In this document: piece after piece, positions 24,373 through 33,300 of the stretch
How positions within the stretch are numbered: position 1 is the stretch's first letter
Layout: each line of letters begins with the position of its first letter
Assembly: GCA_937974245.1 (NCBI GenBank)
Contig: CALJKV010000068.1
Span: 1-37,214 of the forward strand
DNA length: 37,214 nt
Direction: 5' to 3'
Source of the DNA: an uncultured Chloroflexota bacterium
Lineage (GTDB): Bacteria; Chloroflexota; Anaerolineae; Aggregatilineales; Phototrophicaceae
Notes under the pieces: generated by a model
Seen by the model: only the letters and a program-made list of their open reading frames with translations
The model's database searches: none
Told to the model about the DNA's origin: nothing
Position numbers and translations under genes: made by a program

Positions 24373-24788
24373 GCAAAGAAGGCGCGCCGCTCCAGTATGA
24401 CCTGTTCACCCGTGATCTGGTGGACAACCGCACCATTACCCAGAAGCGTGCTGACCGGCAGCGCGAGTGCCCCCAGCAGACCGAGATGTTTCCCCAGCGG
24501 GAAGTGGCACTGTTCGGGGTCCGCGCTCATCCGCAAATGTCCTTATCCCCACATACTAAACTGGTGTTGGTCGCTGAAGACCCGCGCACACCGGAGGAGA
24601 TTGAGCGCGATCTACAATGCGAGGCCGAGGCGCTGACGACCCCCATGTTCTCATCCAGTGAGCAACCAGCGGAGCATATTGTCTATGAGGCAAAACCCTT
24701 GACCTGGCAACCGCCAACTGTGATTGGGTATCGGCTTCAGGCACGTCAGGCGAGAAGTAACCTGCGCCGGAGGGAGTCGCTGGGGTAA
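24369..24788 (+). CDS. Hypothetical protein coupled to the DUF2958 gene
   Basis: A 139-residue protein without recognised domains. It is rich in Gln, Arg, Glu and Pro, has no membrane segment, and is probably largely disordered with a basic C-terminus. Its start lies in an ATGA overlap with the DUF2958 gene, so the two are almost certainly co-translated and may act together. Confidence 0.6.
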   Translation: MSKEGAPLQYDLFTRDLVDNRTITQKRADRQRECPQQTEMFPQREVALFGVRAHPQMSLSPHTKLVLVAEDPRTPEEIERDLQCEAEALTTPMFSSSEQPAEHIVYEAKPLTWQPPTVIGYRLQARQARSNLRRRESLG

Positions 24789-24835
24789 CGGATTATCCAG
24801 CAGAAGGCAGCTCTTCGATATGCTATGATGAGTCA

Positions 24836-25321
24836 GTGTCGAAAGAAGTGCCACATTTTGGACTAACTGAAAGGGAACAGTTATTTGATCGTGTGAGCCA
24901 TGAGCGGTTTCTGGCAATTCTCGACGATGACCACAACACCATCTGCGATCTGAAGCTCTCCACCAACAACTATGGAGAGTTCTTGTTTGTCACAGTCAGC
25001 CGACCACAGGGGGAGCAGCACGAAGGCATTACCTTCTGGGGATATGGCTATCATGATTATCGAGAGCGCTGGTTCACAGAAGAATGGTTCTGGTATCGGT
25101 CTGCCATTTACCCGAATACCCTTGAAAAACACGTTTCGCGGGATGAAGCACAAGAAATACTGGATTCTCGATTACAGGAGATTACGCCCTACTTGGGAGA
25201 AGGTCACCAGTCGCAGCGGGGCGCGTTATTTGAGTTTCTGGCCGAGATGAGCGACGAAGATGGCGCGTACATCGAGCTTGAAGACCTGGGTGATATAAGC
25301 AATCTGTTTGGGGAGGATTGA
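24836..25321 (+). CDS. Hypothetical protein
   Basis: A 161-residue acidic protein of unknown function with a GTG start; no ATG exists in this frame upstream and no strong ribosome site is seen. It is aromatic-rich in the middle ('ITFWGYGYHDYRERWFTEEWFWYR') and ends in a strongly acidic tail. It looks soluble. It follows the DUF2958 pair by 47 bp on the same strand and may share its transcript. Confidence 0.6.
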   Translation: MSKEVPHFGLTEREQLFDRVSHERFLAILDDDHNTICDLKLSTNNYGEFLFVTVSRPQGEQHEGITFWGYGYHDYRERWFTEEWFWYRSAIYPNTLEKHVSRDEAQEILDSRLQEITPYLGEGHQSQRGALFEFLAEMSDEDGAYIELEDLGDISNLFGED

Positions 25322-25376
25322 TCCTGACCTGATTGCCCGTTTTGTCGTAGTGGCGGCGAATATGCTAACCTGATGT

Positions 25377-26060
25377 ATGTCGACCGACCATACCCCATCA
25401 TCCAATCGCCTGAAGCAGATCATCTCATTGTTCATTCCCTTACTGGGCACAGACCTTTCCGCATTTTTGGGGTTACTCGGACGTTTCGGAAAGCATCTGC
25501 TGCCAGCACGAAAGCCGGAGGGGATGTATGAGGTATTAGATTACGAGGCGGAGTTGGAACTGTTGGACACCAGAGGCAAGAAGGCTATCCTGGGCAAGCT
25601 TCAACAGGTAAGATTTTTGCAGGACAATATCATCGCGTACCAGGACAAAGCCTGGGGCGATGGGAATATCTTCGCTGACTACAAATGCTCACCCGGCGTC
25701 GCGGTCGATCGTTACCGTGAAGGACACCGCTACCGTATCCTGATTTCGCTGCGAGAGACTAAGAAGCGGGGAGAGGAGACCGCGTTTCAGATTGAGCGCA
25801 CGATTACCAATGGGTTTACGAAAGACATGGAAGACTTCCAGACGGAGATCGACCACCAGACACGGTCTTTGACCATGAGTGTGATCTTCCCCAAAACCCG
25901 CCCTCCCAGGCAGGTGACCCTGATCGAACAGAACACGACCCATAGTGTGGTTCTCGATCACCAGCACTACACAACGCTACCCGATGGCCGCGAACAGGTC
26001 ACCTGGAAAACCGATAGGCCGCGCGTGTTTGAAGCTTACATCCTGCGTTGGGAATGGTAA
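25377..26060 (+). CDS. Hypothetical protein
   Basis: A 227-residue protein. The first 40 residues contain a hydrophobic stretch ('IISLFIPLLGTDLSAFLGLLG') that could associate with the membrane. The rest is beta-rich, with alternating strands such as 'HRYRILISLRETKK' and 'QVTLIEQNTTHSVVLDHQHYTTLPDG', resembling no family I can name. It is the last member of the co-directional 23.6-26.1 kb cluster. Confidence 0.6.
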   Translation: MSTDHTPSSNRLKQIISLFIPLLGTDLSAFLGLLGRFGKHLLPARKPEGMYEVLDYEAELELLDTRGKKAILGKLQQVRFLQDNIIAYQDKAWGDGNIFADYKCSPGVAVDRYREGHRYRILISLRETKKRGEETAFQIERTITNGFTKDMEDFQTEIDHQTRSLTMSVIFPKTRPPRQVTLIEQNTTHSVVLDHQHYTTLPDGREQVTWKTDRPRVFEAYILRWEW

Positions 26061-26254
26061 AGGGGAGTGGGCGGCGACTTGACCGCCCATCCCATACGGC
26101 ACCACTAGGTGCCAGTGCCACCGCTCATGTCGGTCTCCTTTCATCCAGCGACGGACAGAACGGGGAGATATCACACGGAACGGATTACCTGAATACTATC
26201 AATCCCATAGTATATACGTTATGGTGATTATACGATCATTTTCCTAGAATTGCA

Positions 26255-26266
26255 ATCAAAATTGAT
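26255..26266. promoter_or_regulatory. Candidate operator palindrome before the XRE gene
   Basis: ATCAA-AA-TTGAT forms an inverted repeat 14 bp upstream of the XRE start codon, downstream of AT-rich promoter-like sequence. Its size and position suit autorepression by the XRE protein. Confidence 0.35.
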
Positions 26267-26280
26267 GCGATTTCAGGATA

Positions 26281-26613
26281 ATGTCGGTGGACCCCAAATG
26301 GTTAGGGTTACGCATTCGCCAGGCGCGCGAGCGGCGTGGTATGTCACAGGACGATCTAGCGGCAGCTCTTGCACGAGACCAACGGGCGATTTCGGAGTAT
26401 GAGAATGGAAAGCGCAAATTGGCTACGACTGATTTACCAGCGTTCGCCACTGTGCTGGAGGTCCCGGTGCTCTATTTCTTTGAGCCGGATGTCGGTGTTG
26501 ATGATTCCGAAGCCGCGCTGCTCAATTATTTCCACCAGTTACCGTCCCCAGAGGCAAAACAAGCCGCCGTCGACATCCTGCGGATTCTTTCCCACACCTT
26601 TCGCGCAGATTAG
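26281..26613 (+). CDS. XRE-family helix-turn-helix regulator
   Basis: A 110-residue transcriptional regulator. Residues 5-65 form an HTH_3/Cro-CI domain: 'LGLRIRQARERRGMSQDDLAAALARDQRAISEYENGKRKL' and then 'FATVLEVPVLYFF'. The C-terminal 40 residues are helical, likely for dimerisation. AGGA lies very close to the ATG. It is followed by two small membrane-protein genes, which it may control, and preceded by a short palindrome that may be its operator. Confidence 0.88.
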   Translation: MSVDPKWLGLRIRQARERRGMSQDDLAAALARDQRAISEYENGKRKLATTDLPAFATVLEVPVLYFFEPDVGVDDSEAALLNYFHQLPSPEAKQAAVDILRILSHTFRAD

Positions 26614-26669
26614 CCTAAAAGCGATTATCTATTGCCATTGTCGGCCGTTTTGCTGATTCCTTCTCTGGC

Positions 26670-26900
26670 GTGGGCGTGTTAACATACGCTATGGTACGAA
26701 GTGGGAAGTTAACTTCCAGGCAACGTGACAAGATAGCGGATAAGCTCATGACCTGGGCAAACATGGTCTTTGCTGGCATGGTTGTTGCCCAGGTGTTTTC
26801 CAAGCCCTTCTCGGTATTGGTCGCTTTGGCCGGGGCCATTCTCTTCATCGGCGCTTATGTACTGGCTGTGTTGATTATGAGGGGAGGTGGGCGAAGGTAA
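26670..26900 (+). CDS. Small membrane protein with two predicted transmembrane helices
   Basis: A protein of up to 76 residues (GTG at 26670) or 69 residues (ATG at 26691). It has an amphipathic basic N-terminus ('SGKLTSRQRDKIADKLMTW'), then two hydrophobic helices ('ANMVFAGMVVAQVF' and 'VLVALAGAILFIGAYVLAVLIM') and a basic tail. No family is recognised. Its stop codon overlaps the start of the next micro-gene (TAATG), so the two are probably translated together. It lies 56 bp after the XRE gene, in the same direction. Confidence 0.6.
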   Translation: MGVLTYAMVRSGKLTSRQRDKIADKLMTWANMVFAGMVVAQVFSKPFSVLVALAGAILFIGAYVLAVLIMRGGGRR

Positions 26901-26983
26901 TGGATGCTTTGCTTATCTTGCTGTTAGGCGGGTTAGTTGGGATCGTCGTTATTGGAGCTGTCGTCTTTCTCATGCAAACGTAG
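26900..26983 (+). CDS. 27-residue single-pass membrane peptide
   Basis: A 27-codon gene missed by length cut-offs. The peptide is almost entirely one hydrophobic helix, 'LLILLLGGLVGIVVIGAVVF', with a Met-Asp-Ala start and a Gln-Thr end. The ATG shares its A with the preceding stop (TAATG), and purine-rich GGGAGG and GAAGG lie just upstream, so reinitiation is likely. Such peptides can be small regulatory subunits of a membrane complex or membrane-active toxins. Nothing in the sequence decides between these. Confidence 0.55.
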   Translation: MDALLILLLGGLVGIVVIGAVVFLMQT

Positions 26984-27356
26984 CTTCAATGGAAAATATG
27001 TTGGTCAATCTGTCCTCCGGTAGTCGGTATCGCCTCGAACCCTGGTATGGCTCGGAAGCTAGCCGGCGCTTCTTTGCTCGAACCCGGGTCAATCCCACGC
27101 ACTTCCACCGAATCAAGGAATTTCTGGTGTATTGGAAGAGCAGAACCCAGCTTTCCTCTCCACATTCGCTCATGGACGCCAACCCCAACGTGCTTTGACT
27201 TGAACCAGATCATGCCAACATGCTAATGTGAATGTGCTCTTTGACAGCAGCGCAATCGAGATACTTCGGCCCCGTTTGTGACCACATCCGGTCAATCTAT
27301 CTCAGCCAATAAACGAAAACCGAGAACGTTCTGTGCAGGAAAGGAGGTGCCAACCA
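26984..27356. other. Intergenic region without a supported gene
   Basis: Frames on both strands are open across about 26990-27200, but none has a ribosome site or recognisable protein composition. The right end holds the strong Shine-Dalgarno sequence of the next gene. Confidence 0.45.
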
Positions 27357-27836
27357 ATGGGCGCCGATTTGTATTTGAACAGCGTGTTTGAGCCGAACTA
27401 CTATCACTACAAACCGCAGTTTGACGAATGGGTCCGGCGTCGAGACGAGTTCTTACGAGCAGGGCGCGACAGCGAGGCAACTGCAGCGCAATCTCAGGTC
27501 GAAGCCTACTTCGACAAGTTGTTTGACGCGGGCTACTTCCGCGACAGCTACAACGCGACCAATCTACTGTGGAAGTTCGACCTCGACTGGTGGGGCACTG
27601 TCGGTGAAGGCTTACTCGACGAGGCCGGCCAGATGCAGCCCGCGCAGGCTCAAACGTTTCTAGCCATGCTGAGTGAACGCGAGACGACCTTTGAAGTTGC
27701 GATGAAACACTTGACCGTGTGGGAGGGTTGGACATATGAGGCTTTGGAAGCCTATTTTCGCGAGAAGTATGAGAGGCTGAAAGCCTTTCTCAAGGAAGCA
27801 ATATCTCGAAACGAGCCGATTGTGTGTTCCATTTGA
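27357..27836 (+). CDS. Hypothetical protein
   Basis: A 159-residue soluble protein of unknown function, rich in Tyr, Trp, Phe and acidic residues, with helices throughout ('KPQFDEWVRRRDEFLRAGR', 'AYFREKYERLKAFLKEAI'). The frame is open to 27333, but the ATG at 27357 is certain from the near-perfect AAGGAGGTG at 27341-27349 and a 7-nt spacing. It stands alone between two non-coding stretches. Confidence 0.75.
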   Translation: MGADLYLNSVFEPNYYHYKPQFDEWVRRRDEFLRAGRDSEATAAQSQVEAYFDKLFDAGYFRDSYNATNLLWKFDLDWWGTVGEGLLDEAGQMQPAQAQTFLAMLSERETTFEVAMKHLTVWEGWTYEALEAYFREKYERLKAFLKEAISRNEPIVCSI

Positions 27837-28060
27837 TCACATGATTCCGACTCGGTTGCGCTGCTTCCTTTCACCTTTTATGCTACGCCATTCCGAAGAT
27901 TGATCCCCGTAAAACCATATCCCATTTGCTGAAACTACAGGATATATCGCACTTTGCCACTGAGGCTAAACAGCTTGTTATAGCTTTCTGAAGAACCTGC
28001 CAGCCTCAACAATGCGTCGTAAAAGAAAGATTGGGCGACGAAAACCCACGCATAGAGTAT

Positions 28061-28148
28061 AAAACATTTGTTCTAACCAAATCCTATCCAACTTCGTACC
28101 CACTTCCAGGGTTATGTTCACCATACCAGAACAAATATTCGATACAAT
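28061..28148 (+). promoter_or_regulatory. Candidate SOS (LexA) boxes and promoter of the imu operon
   Basis: AGAACAAATATTCG at 28128-28141 resembles the Gram-positive LexA box (CGAAC-N4-GTTCG) with a few mismatches, and is followed directly by the -10-like TACAAT at 28143-28148. A second related site lies on the opposite strand at 28061-28074 (AGAACAAATGTTTT). The first box would overlap RNA polymerase and sits about 50 bp before the preferred imuA start. The rest of the 27837-28191 gap holds nothing recognised. Confidence 0.5.
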
Positions 28149-28191
28149 AGATTGGCTTTCGTTTGCAAAATCACAAAAAAGAAACCCACTC

Positions 28192-28914
28192 ATGGACTCA
28201 CTCAAAGCAGCACGATTTGAAGCCGTTCGCCAGGCCATCCACCACAAATGGGGGCAGCAGGCCCTGCAAAGCGTTCGCGCTTATCAAGCTGGAACCCAGC
28301 AGCGAACCATCCTCACTGGCTTTCCCGATTTAGATGCAGCCCTCGGCGGCGGTATCCCGCACCAGAGCATCACCCTGCTCGAAGGTAACGCCACCTCCGG
28401 CATGACCAGCCTGGCTTATCACCTGATCGCGTCCGCCCACGCCAATGGGTTAGTATGCGTGTATCTCGATCTCTCACAGACTTTCGACGCCGATTATGCC
28501 ATCCGCTGCTATTCTATTCAGGAAGATCAATTGTTACTGGTCTACGCGGATGACCTGGCTGATGCCCTGGCACTCGCCAGAGATGTGCTGCTCCTGCCCT
28601 ATAGGGGACTGATTGTCCTGGATGCAGCGCTGGCTGAACCTGTCCCCCTGTTTCCGGCTCTGCAATCGGGTTTCTCCCGTCTTAAGCTGCCACTCAGGCA
28701 ATCCCGCTGGACACTACTGGCCCTCCTGCCCCAGGCTGCCCAGTGGGTGACACTGCCAGCAGCGCTCCATCTGGGGCTCCAGCGAAGCGATTGGCAGTAC
28801 CAGAATTCCCTGATCTCGGGTTTATGGTCAACGGTTCATGTCAGAAAAAACCAGCGCCAGCCGGATACCCAAACGACGGTGATCTCAATTGTATTCCCGG
28901 ATGATCTGGCATGA
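28192..28914 (+). CDS. imuA: ImuA-like RecA-fold protein (mutagenesis cassette)
   Basis: A 240-residue RecA-fold protein at the head of the imu cassette. 'LTGFPDLDAALGGGIPHQSITLLEG' is the RecA/ImuA-like entry to the ATPase core, and 'GLIVLDAAL' sits near the Walker B position. The P-loop is degenerate: 'GNATSGMTS' (65-73) has Met71 where Walker A requires Lys, so ATP hydrolysis is doubtful. In the ImuABC mutasome, ImuA interacts with ImuB and DnaE2. An ATG at 28114 would add 26 residues, but that places the putative LexA box and promoter inside the gene, so 28192 is preferred. It is ATGA-coupled to imuB. Confidence 0.8.
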   Translation: MDSLKAARFEAVRQAIHHKWGQQALQSVRAYQAGTQQRTILTGFPDLDAALGGGIPHQSITLLEGNATSGMTSLAYHLIASAHANGLVCVYLDLSQTFDADYAIRCYSIQEDQLLLVYADDLADALALARDVLLLPYRGLIVLDAALAEPVPLFPALQSGFSRLKLPLRQSRWTLLALLPQAAQWVTLPAALHLGLQRSDWQYQNSLISGLWSTVHVRKNQRQPDTQTTVISIVFPDDLA

Positions 28915-30110
28915 TTGTTGCTGCGTTCATCCCTGACTTTGTAATTGGATTGGAGCGCAGCGCCCTGCCCAAGTCGCAGCCATCCCCCCTGCTGGTGTAT
29001 GAAGTCAAAGGGCGCAGGCAGACCGTGCTGGCCGCGTGTCCGGTTGCCCGACAGGGTGGGGTTATGACGGGCATGACAAGAACACGTGCCCGGGCACTGT
29101 GTCCCGAAGCGTTGGAAGTGGAGGCCCGCCCCAGATATTATCAGCGCCGTGCCGATGACCTGTGCGCCAACCTGCTGCCATTTTCCGACCGGATCGAACA
29201 TGAAGTCACCGCCGGCTTGACCATCTGGCTTGACCTGGGGAAGCAGCCCCCGGCAGATTATTCCCGTGTTGCCCAGACACTGCTCACCCACTGCCATCAA
29301 CTCACACCAGGTCCTGTGCAGATCGGACTCGCTGTTGGTCGTCTCACCGCCCGTATCGCCGCGATGACTACCGCGTCCAATACCGTGCGCACAGTAGCCC
29401 CAGGGCACGAAACGGCGCTGCTGGCGACTATGCCCGTGCAGCAGTTTCAGACCGGCAAACGGTTTCAGGAACAGTGCGGTCAATTGGGTATCCGCACCCT
29501 GGCTGACCTGGGGGGGCTGCCCTACAACGCCGTCAAGACCCGCCTGGGCGATGAAGGTGCTCAACTGCACCGGTTGTATCAGGGGGTAGACCGCCACACC
29601 TTGCAGCGTTTTGCCATCCCACTACGTGAGGAAATCACGCATCAATTCGATATCCCGATTGAAGAGAAAACGATCATCCACAATGTCCTGGGACGCCTCG
29701 CCCAGCGCCTGCATACCCGCCTGATCAGAAGCGGTCTGGCTTGCAGCGACATCAGCCTGACCATGACGACGGACAACGAGGTTGTCCACACTGAATCACG
29801 CACGTTGCGAACACCCATCCAGGGAGGGAAAGCCCTGCGCGAGGAACTTGAGCGGCTGGTTTCACTCATCGAGGTGGACAATGGTATCGGGAGTGTATCC
29901 GTGCTGCTTGACCAGCTCACGCCCCCTGTCCCGCAGCAGCTTGATTTCTTCGATCAGTTGTTTGGGGACAGCAGGACCTTTGTGGATGCCGCCGCACAAC
30001 GTCTGTGTGCTCGCCACCAGCACACCCAACTGCTGCGGGTTACTGTCTTGCCGGAACACTCGCTGGTGATCGAACGCAACAGCATTCTCACCCCGGTCAT
30101 TGCCGCATGA
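28911..30110 (+). CDS. imuB: ImuB, Y-family polymerase-like mutasome scaffold
   Basis: A 399-residue protein with the Y-family polymerase fold but without its catalytic acids. Where DinB has the metal-binding D-x-D-x-FF, this protein has 'FIPDFVIGLE' (6-15), and the SIDE motif is replaced around 'VTAGLTIWLDLG' (99-110). The HhH-like 'LGIRTLADLGGLP' (192-204) and little-finger region are present. A beta-clamp-binding motif QLDFF is visible at 343-347. ImuB proteins do not polymerise but bring DnaE2 to the sliding clamp during error-prone translesion synthesis. It is shorter than mycobacterial or caulobacterial ImuB (around 500 residues). It has ATGA overlaps on both sides. Confidence 0.88.
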   Translation: MIVAAFIPDFVIGLERSALPKSQPSPLLVYEVKGRRQTVLAACPVARQGGVMTGMTRTRARALCPEALEVEARPRYYQRRADDLCANLLPFSDRIEHEVTAGLTIWLDLGKQPPADYSRVAQTLLTHCHQLTPGPVQIGLAVGRLTARIAAMTTASNTVRTVAPGHETALLATMPVQQFQTGKRFQEQCGQLGIRTLADLGGLPYNAVKTRLGDEGAQLHRLYQGVDRHTLQRFAIPLREEITHQFDIPIEEKTIIHNVLGRLAQRLHTRLIRSGLACSDISLTMTTDNEVVHTESRTLRTPIQGGKALREELERLVSLIEVDNGIGSVSVLLDQLTPPVPQQLDFFDQLFGDSRTFVDAAAQRLCARHQHTQLLRVTVLPEHSLVIERNSILTPVIAA

Positions 30111-30355
30111 GCCGCCTGATCCCGCTCGCCCCCATCCTGGTCATGGTCAGCGATGACCTGCCCCAATCCTTCTGGTGGAATAACAGAACCTACCAGGTAT
30201 TTGAGATCGTCAATCATTGGCGGATTGACCGCGAGTGGTGGCGGCTGCGGATCGCCCGTGACTACTTCCTGGTGCATACCACCAGCGGCCTTCTGGCCGT
30301 GCTGTTTCGTGATCTCCTCAACAATGAATGGTATCTCCAGCGCCTGTATGACTGA
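30107..30355 (+). CDS. Small DUF6504-like protein of the imu cassette
   Basis: An 82-residue protein starting in the ATGA overlap with imuB and overlapping dnaE2 by 8 bp. The pattern 'PQSFWWNNRTYQVFEIVNHWRID', 'WWRLRIARDYFLVHT', 'LAVLFRD' and 'EWYLQRLYD' fits DUF6504, a small family found next to imuB/dnaE2 in other phyla. Its function is unknown. Tight coupling on both sides implies it is made with the mutasome and may be a structural part of it. Confidence 0.75.
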   Translation: MSRLIPLAPILVMVSDDLPQSFWWNNRTYQVFEIVNHWRIDREWWRLRIARDYFLVHTTSGLLAVLFRDLLNNEWYLQRLYD

Positions 30356-33300
30356 CTACATTGAACTCCACTGCCACTCGACCTACAGCCTGCTGGATGG
30401 CGCATCATCGCCGGATGATCTGCTGGCGAGCGCGTCGGCACTCGCTATGCCCGCCCTGGCGCTCACCGACCATGATGCCGTCTATGGGGCTATCCCCTTC
30501 ATCACGGCGGCACAGGCTTATGACATCCAGCCCATCCTGGGGGCGGAACTGACGCTGGAAAGCGGACATCACCTGACGCTGTTGGTTGAAGATGAAACTG
30601 GCTGGGAGAACCTGTGCACCCTCATCACCCTGGGGCGGATGAACGCGCCCAAAGGCCAGTCATGCCTGCCCAAGGCGGCTTTCGAACACCATACCCGCGG
30701 CCTGATCGCTTTGTCAGGATGTCGAAAGGGAGAAATCCCCCAGGCGCTCAAACGCAAGGATCGCCTGACCGCTGATTACCTGGCCCGTGAGTACCACCAG
30801 CTTTTCGGGCAGGATCAGTTCTACATCGAACTGCAACATCACTTGCTGCCTGAGGACAACCGGCTCACCCGCGCTCTGATTGATCTGGCGGCGCATACCG
30901 GTGTTGAGACAGTTGTGACCAACAATGTCCACTACACACTGCCGGACAAGCAGCGACTACAGGATGTGTTGGTGAGCATTCGGCACAACCGCCCTCTGGA
31001 TGATGCCCTGTCACTGCATCGTCCGAACACCGAGACCTATCTCAAATCCGCGGCCGAACTCGCGCCCTTATTCCCGACCTGCCCGCAGGGGTTGGTCAAC
31101 ACGCTCAGGATTGCCGAGCGCTGCCGTTATACCCCGGCTTTCGGTGTCCAGGACTTGCCTCCCTATCCAACGCCTGAAGCGCAGTCCGTTGACGACTACC
31201 TGGCATCTCTATGTTACGGCGCGGTGGCCGAACGATATAGGGAACGGACTGATCGGATTGATCGCCAGCTGGCGCATGAACTCGCTGTGATCGCTACCTG
31301 CCAGCTCGCCAATTACTTCCTGATTGTATGGGATATCGTGCAGTATGCCCGCCAGAACGGTATCCGCTCCCAGGGACGCGGATCAGCCGCCAACTCGCTG
31401 GTGGCCTACCTGCTGTATATCTCCCCGGTTGACCCCATCCAGTGTGATCTGGTATTTGAACGGTTCTTGTCCCCGGAACGCGCCGCGACTCCGGATATTG
31501 ACATTGATTTTGATGCCGCCCGGCGCGAAGAGGTCATCCAGTATATTTATGATCGCTATGGCCGTGATCATGCGGCGATGGCTGCCACTTTCGTCACCTA
31601 CCGCCGCAAAAGCAGCCTGCGCGATGTGGGACGGATGCTGGGTCTCCCCAGAGATGTGCTGGATACGGTGGTCAGTGCCAGCGAACTGTTCGACAGTGGC
31701 AACTTCGCCATCCAGGGAGTCTCGCCACATACACTGGAACAGCTGCTCGAAATCGCGCAGGAACTCAGTCGCAGCCCGCGTCATCTGGGTATCCACAACG
31801 GCGGTTTTGTCTTGAGTGGCAAGCCGCTGGCGCAGCGCCTTCCCGTAGAACCCGCGACGATGCCGGGGCGCACGGTTGTTCAGTGGGACAAGGCTGGGCT
31901 AGAAACTGCCGGTATCATCAAAATTGATATTCTGGGTTTACGGATGCTCTCTGCCCTGTCGGATGCGGTGAACGTGGTGTATCAGCATACTGGAACATGG
32001 ATTGATCTGGATCACCTGACGTATGACGACCCGGCCATCTACGATCTGATCGCGTCGGGGGATACCGTTGGCATCTTCCAGGTGGAAAGCCGGGCACAGG
32101 CACAAATGCTGCCGCGCATGAAACCGCGTCATCTGGCGGATGTGGTCGTGGCGATTTCGCTCATCCGGCCGGGTCCGATTCAGGGCGATATGGTGCATCC
32201 TTACCTGCGGCGGCGATTGGGACAGGAGGCGGTGACCTACTATCACCCGCGCCTGGAGCGCACGCTGAAAGAGACGCTGGGGGTGATCCTCTTTCAGGAG
32301 GATGTGCTCAAAGTCGCTCGTGATCTGGCGGGATTCACACCTGGTCAGGGCGAACAACTGCGGCGGGCGTTAGGCGCGAAAGACGCGGAAGAAGCCATCG
32401 CCTCTTTCAACGATGCCTTCATCACCGGGGCGATGCAAAACGGGGTTGATGCTGAGACGGCTGAACTGGTCTTCAGCAAGCTGCAGGCGTTTGGTGGATA
32501 TTCATTCCCCAAATCCCATGCGGCTTCTTTCGCTGTCATTGTCTACCAGTCCGCCTGGCTGAAATGCTACTATCCGGCGGCATTTCTGGCGGCGGTGCTG
32601 AACAACCAGCCGATGGGGTTCTGGTCACCGGCTATTCTCATCAACGATGCCAAACGCCACGCCATCCCGCTCTACCCGATTGATGCCAATCGCAGCGCTG
32701 CGGCCTGCACACTGGAAGGAGATGGCATTCGCATCGGGCTGAACTATGTCAAGGGGTTCGGCCCGGAAACCTGCATGAAAGTGGTAGCGGTGCGGGGCAG
32801 TTCCCCGTTCCGAGGTCTTCAGGATTTTCTTTTGCGAACCGGGCTGTCGAAACGTCTGGTTGAAAACCTGATTCTGGCGGGCGGTTTCGACTGGCTGGGG
32901 AGTCCTCGCCGTGACCTGCTGTGGGAACTTGGTGGGTTGTCAGCCGACCCCAACATGCTGCCGCTCCTGACAAGCCGAGAGCCGGTCAACCTGCCGCCGA
33001 TGTCACGCACTGAAGTCCTCAAAACTGAGTTTCAGTTGACTGGAATTGGGCTGCATGAACATCCTCTGGAACGCTTCCGCCGTTTACTCAACCAGCGCGG
33101 CATCCTGGATAGCCGGAAGGTCGCCCGTGCAACCAAAGGGAAGCAGGTGACGGTCGCCGGGTTGAATGTCGTCCACCAGTCACCACCAACAGCCAAAGGT
33201 TTTCACTTCATCACCCTGGAAGATGAGTTCGGGTTTATCAACGTGATCGTCCGCCCGCGTGTCTATGCCGCCTTCCGTCGTACCATCCGCCATGCGCCGA

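Noticed and set aside
26887..27198. 103-codon frame overlapping the 27-residue membrane peptide
   Set aside because: No ribosome site and no protein-like pattern; the coupled micro-ORF in another frame explains the start of this region better.
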